This document shows, piece after piece, positions 35,246 to 44,870 of a stretch of DNA of 64,000 nucleotides. Under the pieces are notes generated by a model. It did no database searches. It worked only from the letters and a program-made list of their open reading frames with translations, and had not been told where the DNA came from. This DNA comes from Paraconiothyrium sp. Pb-2020 (lineage: Eukaryota; Ascomycota; Dothideomycetes; Pleosporales; Didymosphaeriaceae), in assembly GCA_022419385.1 (NCBI GenBank), contig JAJUBI010000003.1, forward strand, positions 3,968,001 through 4,032,000, in the 5' to 3' direction. Position 1 is the stretch's first letter, and every line of letters starts with the position of its first letter. Position numbers and translations under genes: made by a program.

Positions 35246-37119
35246 ATGTCAGGTGAACTTCAAACTATACCTGCGCGAAATGGCGTGGCCACTTTCGTAC
35301 CGAGGGGCAGGACGATTAAAATCATAAACACATACGGGAAGCAGGTCGTTAGTACATGGGCGTTCGGACTGGGTGCGCCACCTGAGGAGGGCGAAGAGGA
35401 AGAGGATAAACAGGAGCTTGAGAGCCAGGTTGACGAGTTGAAGGAGGAGTTGAGTAGGGGAGAAGAGCAGGGAAAGGACGGGGAAGACGATGTGATGGAG
35501 GGAGAGGCTAAGAAGGTCAGCGACGAAGGTTCGGATTCCAGCAAAAAAGAAGACACGCCACAGGATGAGAAGGCCGATAGTATTGCCGAGAAGCACAGCG
35601 AAGGTGCAGATGACCCTCCCGAGCAAGCGCTCCCCGATGCAGCTGAATCCAGTAAGTCCGCTGGAAAGAAGCCTGAGAAGCGAACGTGGTCCTCCTACCT
35701 CCCTTCCATTCCCTATCGCAACAAAAATCAACATCAAAATAAGACTGGCACCCAAGCGAAACAAGACGAGAAGGCTGAGGAAGCGCAGAATGAGGCGACT
35801 TCCAAAAAGTGGTCATCATACCTACCAACCGGAAAGGGCTTCTCAAGCTACGTGCCCAACCTTCAGATGCCAGATACCCAAGGTGTAGTCAGCGCGTTCA
35901 AGTCGAGCAATAGCTGGGACCCGAATAAAAGTTACGCTGAGCAACTTTACGACTTTTCGAAGACACCCGTAGGTGCAGGTACACTAGCTGGTATGTCTAA
36001 GTGTTCCTTTGCTGTTATTACTGTTCATTTCGCATGACTGACTCGACATGTCTAGCCGCCAGCGGTTCCGGGACAGCCTCATCTCTATACGCTGCTTACA
36101 ATGCTTACTCCCAAATGAACCCTTCAAAGAACAACCAGCCTCCTATGGAATACTTGTCCCTCCCTCACACTCGCGCCGCAACACATCGCCTCGTTCCTGA
36201 AATCAACGACACTCTTTTGACCAACCTCCGCAATCCCCTCATGACTCTCGTAGAAGATACCTCGCCAGGCGCACATGACACTTTGACCGCTGCCTGCGAT
36301 GCAAACATGTACGCCGCGCTTGGTGTTGGCAAACCCGAAGAGCACGGCAGCTGCGCCGAGAATCTCGTCCTCGCACTCCGTGAACTCAACGAAAAGGCCG
36401 GCTTGAAAGGTACCAAAGCCGTTGGCGCAGACATCACGGTCAATATTGCGCCCACACCTTTGCATCTCTTTATGAACGCTCCCTTGCAGCTCGATACAAG
36501 CGCGCAATCCGAAGGCTCGGGCGCCAAAGGCGCAAAGCTTCAAGTTGAAGAGCCCAAGAGCAAGAAACGGAGCTACGTCCGTCTCCGCGCGGAGCGGGAC
36601 ATTGTCGTTGTGCTGAGCGCTTGTCCTAATGAAATTGGACATCAGAACGGCGGGAGGTGCATGGCGGCTAATTTCATGGTTGAGGAACCTGAGGAGGATG
36701 TTTCTGCTTCTACGTCTTCGGGCAAGAATAAAAAGGGTGTGCCAAAGAAGCTGGACTCGACGAAGAAGAGAAGTGGAGAGGGAGGAGAAAAGAAGGCAAC
36801 GGGTATGCCCAAACTAAGAGGCGGACCTCAAAAGCCTACTGCAGTGAAGAAGTCTGCAGAGAGGAAGATCAGTGACAACGATGATCCGCCGGAATCGGAG
36901 TTACCTGAGGAGGAACCGAAGAAAGGAGAGGTCAAGCGCAAAGCTGTCCCCAACCAAGACCAAAAGCCAAAGGCTTCGTCGTCATCAAAAACAGAAGAGA
37001 CGAAATCGCAAGAAACGCCCAAAGCAAATGAAGAAAAGCCAGACGAGACCCCAAAGGCGAAGAAGAAACCCAAGAAGCTCGAACGACGTAGCGCTACCCC
37101 AAAGAACGAGGCGTCGTAA
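35246..37119 (+). CDS. DUF1989 (urea carboxylase-associated) family protein with long inserts
   Basis: Exons 35246-35990 and 36056-37119 with a 65 nt intron, 602 residues. The start ATG at 35246 gives MSGELQTIPARNG; upstream codons are also open, so a longer form is possible. DUF1989 proteins are small barrel-like proteins tied by context to urea or amine metabolism in bacteria. Here the domain is split: the first strand block is at residues ~5-40 (GVATFVPRGRTIKIINTYGK), then a ~190-residue acidic, Glu/Lys-rich insert, then the main block (MEYLSLPHTRAATHRL, TLVEDTSPGAHDTLTAACD, HLFMNAPLQ, IVVVLSACPNEIGHQNGG). The insert contains WSSYLPSIPYR, WSSYLPTGKG and FSSYVPNLQ, three related short motifs. 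The last ~120 residues are Lys/Glu/Pro-rich. The splice rebuilds GTLAAASGSGTASS. No function is shown for the fungal family; the metal ligands could not be assigned by eye. Confidence 0.82.
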
Positions 37120-37547
37120 TCTAAACGCGCCTCATTTTTTCCCTGCTTTCAAGGCAAGCCGCAATCCCGTTACTGATCAAAAAAATGGTTGTCTCTGATG
37201 TTTGCTCTCGGATCACGACCGAGTAGGCTAAAGTAATACCCTGTCTCCTGGAACGGTCCTCATGATGTACTAAGGCCGGTCCCGGGTAATGAGTGCTAGG
37301 AGAGGTAGGGGTCTTTGAAGTGCGTTATCCGATACTGTACTATTATTAGTTTCTCTGTTCCTACGACATCCCATACGGTTTTTCCAGGCTTTACCGTCTT
37401 TGAAGTAGCGAAAGTTCATGCACGAACACATTTCAGCAATTTGGAACAACAGAATGAAATTCACTTCTAGCGAGAGTGACGATCAGCTAGCTCAATGTAA
37501 AGAAACCCTTCCGCACGCCGGCACTGGTATCATCCCGCCTTTGCGCC
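37120..37547. other. Convergent 3' intergenic region
   Basis: Between the ends of the DUF1989 gene (+) and the SWGKR repeat gene (-). It should contain both polyadenylation regions; no gene seen. Confidence 0.5.
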
Positions 37548-39017
37548 CTATGGGCAGTCTCCCCACGGCACACAGGTATACGTCGGGCACCCGACATTGA
37601 TAGTCGCCGTACTCGTTGTGCACACGCTCACCGTAGCCGTGGGCTTCCAGCTCGGCTTCGCGACCGTCGTGACCGTCACGATGGTCTTCTCAATCTCTCT
37701 GACCTCGACCGCCTGTGCTCCACCCACCTTGCAGCTGACGAAGTTGTGCGGGCACGTAGGCGGGACGCACGGCGGGACGATGGTTTTCGTCACGGTGGGA
37801 CAGGCGCTGGGCGCGGATGTCGGGATGTACTCGGTGGTAGTGAGAATCGGGCGAGTATGTGTCACGAAGGTCGTGTGGTGCTTGTCATCATCGCGCTTGC
37901 CCCAGCTAATGTACGCAGAGGAAGGTGCTACTGGTGGAAGCCCGAAGGAGAAGGTTGGAAAACCGAGGCCATATGTAGGCAGCTGCGCTTTGGCATCGCG
38001 CTTGCCCCACGAGATAGACGGTGTGGGATTGACAAGGGTAATCTGGTCGCTGGGAGTCGGAGCAGGGGGGAACACCTCCGTAGGACCATCATCTTCTTGT
38101 CGCTTGCCCCATGAGATCCATGCCTTAGTGGTGGTCTTTGGCGGCTTCGGTACCCAGACAGATGCGGTTGGCTTGCTTAGACCATACGATGGTGCAGTGG
38201 CAGCTTCCTCGCGCTTGCCCCAACTAAAGGAAACCTGGGGAGATTGAATGCCGACGGAGTTGGGCGGCGTAAATGCGGGCGGAGCTGGAAAGCTAATGGG
38301 GTTTTCCGGCTCTTCTGGTTCTTCCGGGATAGCAGGGAAATTGGTGGGCTCTGGTTGCTCGTCCTCCTGTCGCTTACCCCAACTAACAGAAGCGCTCACA
38401 TAACCGTTCGTAGATGTGTAAGCTGGCGGCCACCATGGCCACCATGACGGCTTGCTGGTCGTCTTCGGAGGCTGGGGATCCCAGGAGATTGAGTAAGATG
38501 GAGAATCCTGCCTTTTATTCCAGCTCACAGAGGCACTTACAAAGCCCTTGGTCGATGTCTTGTGGGAAGGTCGAGGTGGCCACGGCTTTCTGGATGTTTT
38601 GGGTGGCTGAGGTCCATCCCAAGAGACAGAGAAACTTGGTGGTTGGAGACTGATGATGTTGGTGGGAGACGGTTGAGGGTACTCTGGGTCCTCCGGATCC
38701 TCAGGCTCTGGATCTTCCGTAGGTACGGAAGGGCCATCCCAACTAACGGTAGCTGATGGTTGACCCAGAGAAATTTCGTCGCTGGGCGTCGGCGTAGGGT
38801 ATTCGGGCTCTTCTGGGTCACCGGTCGTCATAGGGATTGGAGCATCCCAGCTGATAGAATAATGTGGTGGACCAATACCAAACTGAGCCTCAGGTAGGGC
38901 AGCGGGAATCGCGCACACGCTTTCGAGGTCAGTGAAGTTTCCAAACATCCCAAGTGGCTTTGCTGACCTTGTAATAAGACCTAGTAAAGCAAGCACGGCA
39001 TTCCTTGCAGGCGCCAT
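37548..39017 (-). CDS. Putative secreted kexin-processed repeat precursor (SWGKR repeats)
   Basis: An intronless frame of 489 residues from the ATG at 39017. The N-terminus has a hydrophobic stretch (AVLALLGLI, residues 7-15) that could be a signal peptide, though a weak one. Ten copies of an xxSW motif follow at residues 54, 90, 130, 163, 176, 210, 263, 300, 334 and 369. Six continue into a dibasic site: SVSWNKR at 163, SVSWGKR at 210, SFSWGKR at 263, WISWGKR at 300, SISWGKR at 334 and YISWGKR at 369. The other four read SWDAP, SWDGP, SWDGP and SWDPQ. Lys-Arg is the cut site of the Golgi protease Kex2, so cleavage would release peptides of 47, 53, 37, 34 and 35 residues (Lys-Arg included), all sharing the SWG end. 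Spacers are Pro/Glu/Asp-rich. The C-terminal ~85 residues contain eight Cys and a Thr/Val-rich TIVTVTTVA stretch typical of extracellular fungal proteins. No UstY-type tailoring gene is nearby. It could instead be a cell-wall protein. Confidence 0.7.
   Translation of the reverse strand: MAPARNAVLALLGLITRSAKPLGMFGNFTDLESVCAIPAALPEAQFGIGPPHYSISWDAPIPMTTGDPEEPEYPTPTPSDEISLGQPSATVSWDGPSVPTEDPEPEDPEDPEYPQPSPTNIISLQPPSFSVSWDGPQPPKTSRKPWPPRPSHKTSTKGFVSASVSWNKRQDSPSYSISWDPQPPKTTSKPSWWPWWPPAYTSTNGYVSASVSWGKRQEDEQPEPTNFPAIPEEPEEPENPISFPAPPAFTPPNSVGIQSPQVSFSWGKREEAATAPSYGLSKPTASVWVPKPPKTTTKAWISWGKRQEDDGPTEVFPPAPTPSDQITLVNPTPSISWGKRDAKAQLPTYGLGFPTFSFGLPPVAPSSAYISWGKRDDDKHHTTFVTHTRPILTTTEYIPTSAPSACPTVTKTIVPPCVPPTCPHNFVSCKVGGAQAVEVREIEKTIVTVTTVAKPSWKPTATVSVCTTSTATINVGCPTYTCVPWGDCP
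37893..38858 (-). repeat. Degenerate protein-level repeat array, xxSW(D/G/N) units
   Basis: Covers residues 54-375 of the precursor. Unit spacing is irregular (13-53 residues), conserved only around the SW motif and, in the C-terminal copies, the Lys-Arg that follows. The spacers also recur: PKTT(S/T)K appears at 184-189 and 293-298, TPTPSDEISL at 75-84 and APTPSDQITL at 319-328. Confidence 0.75.
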
Positions 39018-40137
39018 CGTGAAGCGCTTCGATTGTTATCGGAAGCAGGCGCTGATCTACATGGTCTTAGGCCAGCGAGAGCTGTGGATGTTATATGACG
39101 TTCGACCACCGCCATGCGTAGGTCACACAACCCAAGTACTATACAACAAATGAAAGATACGAAATGCCCAACTCAACTGTCGTGCCTTTGAGCTCTCTTT
39201 CACGTGTCACAGATGGAAATTTTTCATTACGGTCCGTGGAGAGGCAAGCGGCTTCTGTTCCTGGTTCTAGGTCCAGCGATGCATCTCGAGCTGCAACCCA
39301 GGGCAGCTCGCTACATGGGAACTACGATGATGCTTGATCGTGCCTTCATTGGAAGACCTATATTTAGTTGTAGTTCCGATGCCAGAAACTAAACGAGAAA
39401 GTGATTCGACAAAGTGGGCACGAAGGCTGGTAAAATAGAGTATTGGTTGTATACGTATATTGCTGTATATTTCATGAGGCTGCGCGAGCGACCCGGCTGC
39501 GGCCGAGTAATGTCGTGACTGGGGTTGAGCGTTGGCGAGCTGCAGGGCAGATCGAAGCCCACGCTGCATCATGAGCATCAGCAACTTCCTGTATCTGTCG
39601 GAGAACGATCTAGAACCTCTGGAGGCTCGTTTTCAGCCGTCTTGTAGTCGCAGAAGGTTTCGTAACGGAATGACATTGCCCCATTCGGCAAGTCGTTCGT
39701 ATTGTTACTTACGAACCCCCGCAATGTACATCTGCCAACGACAAATTCGCTCTAGTAGTGTTCCCTGGAGCTCATGCCTGGATAGAGCTGGCACGTGATG
39801 TGACGGCTTCTAACTGCGACTGTAAATGGGTCCTCCCTGTCTGGCACGCTCAACTTCCCTAACGCAATTGTCCACTCTCGAATTACCGTTTGTGTGGTCC
39901 TGCCGCGCTTGACTGGGCCGACGTTTACGAATAGGTAGCTCCATGTTGCAGATGAGTGCTACACTAGACAAATGAAGAGCACTCGCTCGTCGTCGAAGGT
40001 GGTCGCTTAGTGTTGCTTACCTATCAGCAAGACCTATGCCACAGGCAGTGCAGATATGCTCTTACATAGAAGCAATACCGTTCACAAGGGGTAACAAGAA
40101 AGAACTCTATCCTGGGCAGCATGGTCAAGCTGTTTCT
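39018..40137. other. Intergenic between the repeat precursor and QRI7
   Basis: About 1.1 kb, containing the promoter of the repeat precursor and the 3' end of QRI7. I see no gene. A ~36 bp imperfect direct repeat begins at 40135 and runs into the QRI7 coding end. Confidence 0.5.
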
Positions 40138-41632
40138 TCAACAGGTGGGGAGGGCACATCGAGGAGCGGTTTTTTCAACAGGTGGGGAGAGCAGCAAATC
40201 GAGGGGCCACTTGCGTATCGCGCGAATGCTAAGCTTATCCCGATATCCAGCGCGATACATCTCTGTCCCAGCCCAAGCGATCATTGCTGCGTTGTCCGAG
40301 CAGAGGTTCGGCGGAGGAAAGACAACTTTTACGTCGCCATACCCGTGGGCAGTGAGTTTACTGGCGAGCACATAGCGAAGGTAGAAATTGGCGCCCACGC
40401 CACCAGCCACGACAAGGGTCGTCGCAGGAGTGGATTGTAGCGCAAGTACGGAGCGTGCAGCAATGTGTTCGAACGCTGCGCGCATGGAAAATTCGGCCAT
40501 ATCTCGCCGTTCCTCCAGGCCGATGTCATCAGGCGAGCGTTCTGTATTAGTGAGTTTGCCAGTCGACTGATCGTGTCGATAACGAACAGCACGTTCCACA
40601 GCGGTCATCAGGCCCGTAAAGCTCATTTCCAAACTTTTGTTCTTCGACCCGCCTCCTGCTCTGGCGAGTGGTTGGTTGAAGGCCCATCCCCACTTAGTCA
40701 GATTCCGCTGCATTTCTTCCTCGTGATTCTTCGGAACCAGATACTCATATTGCGACTCGAACCGCCGACAGAATTCGCTGGCGGTGAACGATGATTCATG
40801 CCGATGAGCAACACGGTTTTGTGGGAAAGCAAATTGCTCTAGAAGTGCACCGTACATAGTACCGCCAGCTTGTTGCAATATCTCGGGTGGAAGCACAATG
40901 CGCGCTACCTTGTCCAGACACTCCCCAACCGCAACGTCACTCGTGCTTGCCAGTATGTCGTGCCTGGTAAGCGTGGCCGAATGTATGAGGAGCGTATGGC
41001 CGCCAGAGGCAAGAACGGACAGGAACGGGAAGTTCGGCGTGGCAACGATTTCTCCTTCAGTTCTGTGGGGTGTAACATCCCGTGCGTGCGAAAGGTGTTC
41101 GGCTGCATCAAGGGCCGCGACCAAGCGCGGTGTCAATGCATGTGCTTGCATGTGATGAACGCCGACAAGCGGTATCTAAAGGACATGAGTGTCAGTGCGT
41201 CGGCGTATCTCGAGCATGTCTACTCGCCTTCCAAGCTGCAGCGAGACCCTTTGCTGTGTCGAGCCCAGTGAACAAGTTTGAACGCATGCCAGGTCCCCGA
41301 GTGACTGAAACAAAATCCGGTTTCCTCTTTTTTCCGGGAAGCTTTTGTATTGCTTTGGTCACTAAGTTGGCGAGATTCTCCTGATGCGATTCGAGTGCGG
41401 CGAGCGGATGAACGCCGCCAAAGGCTGCATTGTTGGAAGTGACCTTCTCGTGGAAGTGCAGCTGAGCTACGGTCGTGGCAGGATCTTCCAGCGTTTTTGT
41501 TTCGAGGACCGCTACAGAGGTGTCGTCGCAAGATGTCTCTATAGCTAAAGTAACGAAACGTCGTGCGCGCCGTTGAGGACGAGCGAGGGCAGGGCGAAAG
41601 ACGCCATAGTGGGCAAGCAGGGGCACGCGCAT
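40138..41632 (-). CDS. QRI7: Mitochondrial tRNA N6-threonylcarbamoyladenosine synthase (Qri7/OSGEPL1)
   Basis: Exons 41632-41228 and 41175-40138, 480 residues. It transfers the threonylcarbamoyl group to A37 of mitochondrial tRNAs that read ANN codons. The start ATG at 41632 gives an Arg-rich, Ala-rich leader (MRVPLLAHYGVFRPALARPQ) fitting a mitochondrial targeting peptide. ASKHA/TsaD signatures are LAIETSCDDTS, GGVHPLAALESHQENL, the metal-binding HHMQAH, VLASGGHTLL, and VAGGVGANFYLR with CSDNAAMIAWAG. The intron (41176-41227, 52 nt) has a GC donor (AAG then GCGAGT) rather than GT; only this choice joins AAAWK to IPLVGVHHMQAH in frame. The C-terminus ends at LSPPVEKTAPRCALPTC, in a short duplicated stretch. 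A YrdC-family gene lies 7 kb upstream. Confidence 0.92.
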
Positions 41633-41895
41633 CGGCTCACCTGTGCGGATGGTCAGTCTGAAAGTCGCCGAGTTATGCCTGGCCTTACTATCGCATCTTG
41701 GATGAGGTGTATCAGTCACGCACAGGAGAAGACTGACGCATAAAACCGAGTGGACCCTGACCTCAGGAAGGAGCACGAGCCACTCTACCCCCAGTGACGT
41801 ACCTCAACAACCGCGCGTGGGACGAACATCCAACACTCACAACACTGCAAAAAGGGCTTCGATTACGATGCATTTTGCACCACACAGAAATTCCT
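41633..41895. promoter_or_regulatory. Bidirectional promoter, QRI7 / second patatin lipase
   Basis: Only 263 nt separate two divergent ATG codons, so the leaders and promoters of both genes must overlap here. The frame of the lipase is open through the region from a GTG at 41794, but its first ATG is at 41896. Confidence 0.6.
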
Positions 41896-44553
41896 ATGGC
41901 TGACGTCAAGAAAGAGACCGATGGGCCGCAGCCCGACTCTGTCGACGGGTTCAACCCGACTCTGCTTCCCGACTTCGACAACGACTTCATAGCGGACGAA
42001 GACTTTGCCGAATTTACGAGAGCTTTGCAGGCTCCAGAGACCTCGCCGTCTACCGAAGACCTTACGGTACCACAACCCGAACCGCAAAAGTTCATTACAG
42101 CGCTCAACGATTGGAGACCTGTACATCAACGAGTGAAGAAGCGGCGAGGAAAGTCCAAAAAGGCACCGCGTCGGGGCAAGGACGAGACACGAGAGGGCAT
42201 CTTCTACGAGGTGCTCAAATACCCGCTCCTTCTTCTTGTTTTTGGTTGGCTAGCCTTCTTGAGCATTGCCTACGTGCTTACACGTTTCTACATCTATACG
42301 TACGAACATTCGGTGACTTGGCGCGGGCGGCGCCAAAGACTGCGGCGCCAACTGCAGGAAGCAAAAACCTATGAAGACTGGATAAAGGGCGCGAAGGAGC
42401 TGGATGCGTATCTGGGCAACGATGCGTGGAAAGAAAAGCCAGATTATGCATATTACGATAGCAAGACGATACAAAGGGTGCTTCAGCAGATGGCAAGGCT
42501 AAGACAGAAAGCTGAAATGGAGGAGCAAGGACGGAGCACGAGTCAGCAAAAAGCGGCAGATGAGCTACGAAGTCTGCTCGAGGCCTGCATCAAGAACAAC
42601 TTCGCCGGGATGGAGAATCCTCGTTTATGGTCGGAGACGTACTACGGCACCAAGAAGCTTCTTCAAGATTTTACCGATGAGTCGGAAAGGTCGCTGTCAT
42701 TCCTTCTGAAAACATCCCAGCTTAGTCAGGAGAGTAAGAGGGCCATGTTCAAGCATTTAAGCACCAACTTCGGGCGCACTGCCCTGTGTCTTTCGGGCGG
42801 AGCGACTTTTGCTTACTACCATTTTGGTGTAGCGAAAGCTCTCCTGGATGCGGGACTCATGCCGGAGGTCATTACGGGAACTTCAGGAGGAGCGCTTGTC
42901 GCGGCTTTGCTAGGTACTAGGACTGACGATGAGTTGAAGAAGCTGCTTGTCCCTGCCCTGGCAAACCGTATTACCGCATGTCACGACACCTTTTGGGTCT
43001 GGTTCAAGAGATGGCGCCAAACAGGGGCCCGGTTTGACAGCGTCGACTGGGCGAAGCGTTGCGCGTGGTTCACTAGAGGAAGCATGACCTTCAAGGAAGC
43101 ATATCAGAGGACTGGTCGCATACTCAACGTCTCTTGCGTCCCAAGTGACCCTCACTCTCCCACGATTCTCGCCAACTATCTAACGGCACCTGATTGCGTG
43201 ATATGGTCAGCAGTGCTTGCCAGTGCGGCAGTACCTGGTATCCTCAATCCTGTCGTACTAATGAAGAAGAACAAGGACGGCACTCTGTCCCCTTACTCCT
43301 TTGGCCACAAATGGAAAGATGGCAGCTTGCGGACTGATATACCTCTCAAGGCGCTTAATCTGCACTTCAACGTCCGCTTCTCCATCGTCAGTCAAGTGAA
43401 TCCACACATCAACATATTCTTCTTCTCTTCTCGCGGTACCGTTGGTCGTCCAGTTACTCATCGCCGGGGGCGCGGGTGGCGAGGCGGCTTCATCGGATCA
43501 GCCCTCGAGCAGTACATCAAGCTTGACCTCCACAAGTGGCTAAAGGTACTGCGTCATCTAGAACTACTCCCCCGGCCGCTTGGGCAAGATTGGAGCGAGA
43601 TCTGGCTGCAACGCTTCAGTGGCACCATCACCATCTGGCCAAAGACCGTTCCTTCAGATTTCCTGTACATTTTAACTGACCCCACGCCCGAACGTCTGGC
43701 GCGCATGATACATGTCGGACAACAGTGCACATTCCCAAGTCTCAAGTTCGTCGCTAATCGCGCAAAATTGGAGCATGTTATTCAACAAGGTCGGCGACAG
43801 TTCCGTCCCAGAAGCGGCCATGACGGCGGCTTCATATCTGTGCTCTCGGAAGACGACCTCCAAAGTCTCCTCAAACGTCCGAAGAATGACCCGTCTGAGA
43901 ACGCTGCGCCATATCCCCTTTCTGGTTCAGAATCATCGTCCAGCGCCGGACCTTCGCGACCTGGGTCGCCCGTCGATCTCCCACTGGGATTCTCCTTCTC
44001 GACAAAGCAGAAGAAGGCGCCACGACACTTAAATACAGATACAGTCAAGGGCCCGAGTAAACCAGCAATACCGGGAAGTCCCTCACTCGGCAAGCGCCTT
44101 AGCGGTTGGTGGTCTTCGCTATCACCTCGAGATGCGAATGGACCGGCTGCTTCATCTTCGTCTAGATTACGCGTCCGACCTCGCACCAAACGATCAGTCT
44201 CGCCACCCGCCGCCTCGCCTCACGCTAATTTCCGTCCGAATTCGATGATTGAGCTCCGCCCATCACAGCACGTACTGCAGCCCTCAGGGTCCGCATCACC
44301 GAATCGGAGCGGTAATCTATTTACAGAGCTCAGGAGACAAAGCCGGGTCTTCGTGGATGACGACTCCGATGATGGCGAGGCTCTGGCTGACTTTGGTGAT
44401 GCAGGGAAGAGGTACGATGGTGGCGGTGACGAAGCAGGTGACAATGCAGGGCTGGAGGACTATGTAGGGGACGATGAAGATGAAGGCGAGCATGAGGGTG
44501 AGGTTCAGTCACTTGGAGTGGGGCTTGGACTTGAGGGGAAGGTGGCGGAGTAG
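41896..44553 (+). CDS. Patatin-like triacylglycerol lipase (SDP1/Tgl-type), membrane-associated
   Basis: A single exon of 885 residues from the ATG at 41896. After an acidic N-terminus there is a basic segment (KKRRGKSKKAPRRGK) and a membrane helix near residues 108-130 (LLLVFGWLAFLSIAYVL). A DUF3336 region follows (YEDWIKGAKELDAYLGND), then the patatin fold. The oxyanion loop is LSGGATFAYYHFG near 295-307, the nucleophile Ser is in GTSGG near 329, and the Asp of the dyad is in KDGSLRTDIP near 474. It likely cleaves triacylglycerol in lipid droplets. The last ~250 residues are Ser/Pro-rich and then strongly acidic and Gly-rich. It is related to the lipase at 16498-19328 but differs in the loop (GGATF versus GGGTF), the added membrane helix and the absence of introns, so it is an old paralogue and not a local duplicate. 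Confidence 0.92.
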   Translation: MADVKKETDGPQPDSVDGFNPTLLPDFDNDFIADEDFAEFTRALQAPETSPSTEDLTVPQPEPQKFITALNDWRPVHQRVKKRRGKSKKAPRRGKDETREGIFYEVLKYPLLLLVFGWLAFLSIAYVLTRFYIYTYEHSVTWRGRRQRLRRQLQEAKTYEDWIKGAKELDAYLGNDAWKEKPDYAYYDSKTIQRVLQQMARLRQKAEMEEQGRSTSQQKAADELRSLLEACIKNNFAGMENPRLWSETYYGTKKLLQDFTDESERSLSFLLKTSQLSQESKRAMFKHLSTNFGRTALCLSGGATFAYYHFGVAKALLDAGLMPEVITGTSGGALVAALLGTRTDDELKKLLVPALANRITACHDTFWVWFKRWRQTGARFDSVDWAKRCAWFTRGSMTFKEAYQRTGRILNVSCVPSDPHSPTILANYLTAPDCVIWSAVLASAAVPGILNPVVLMKKNKDGTLSPYSFGHKWKDGSLRTDIPLKALNLHFNVRFSIVSQVNPHINIFFFSSRGTVGRPVTHRRGRGWRGGFIGSALEQYIKLDLHKWLKVLRHLELLPRPLGQDWSEIWLQRFSGTITIWPKTVPSDFLYILTDPTPERLARMIHVGQQCTFPSLKFVANRAKLEHVIQQGRRQFRPRSGHDGGFISVLSEDDLQSLLKRPKNDPSENAAPYPLSGSESSSSAGPSRPGSPVDLPLGFSFSTKQKKAPRHLNTDTVKGPSKPAIPGSPSLGKRLSGWWSSLSPRDANGPAASSSSRLRVRPRTKRSVSPPAASPHANFRPNSMIELRPSQHVLQPSGSASPNRSGNLFTELRRQSRVFVDDDSDDGEALADFGDAGKRYDGGGDEAGDNAGLEDYVGDDEDEGEHEGEVQSLGVGLGLEGKVAE

Positions 44554-44870
44554 AGACTTATATAATTCTTGATGAATGTATGTATCCTTAGTGTTTGTTT
44601 AGCGGGTAAAGCATGGCACTGGGCTGCATTCGATAGGAAAGCATTATCAAGATCAACGAACTTTTTGCAAGTATTCGCTACGAGGGGTATCTAGGGTGAT
44701 GAAAGTGCTATTGAATACGCCGATACCCCGATGCGCCGTTCATTCCAGTAAAATCACTCAAATCAATGCTCTGTCAAATCATAAACGCATAAAAGGCGAG
44801 GTGCCTAACGTCTCAGGCGCGCTGTATTAAACCACAGCAGGTAACGCGCATCCTAGCTTGCATTGTACAA
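44554..44870. other. Convergent 3' intergenic region
   Basis: Between the lipase (+) and TFIIIA (-) stop codons; 317 nt. No gene seen. Confidence 0.5.

Noticed and set aside
37548..39017. Interpretation of the SWGKR gene as part of a dikaritin RiPP cluster
   Set aside because: No DUF3328 (UstY-type) oxidase, tyrosinase or related tailoring gene is present on either side.
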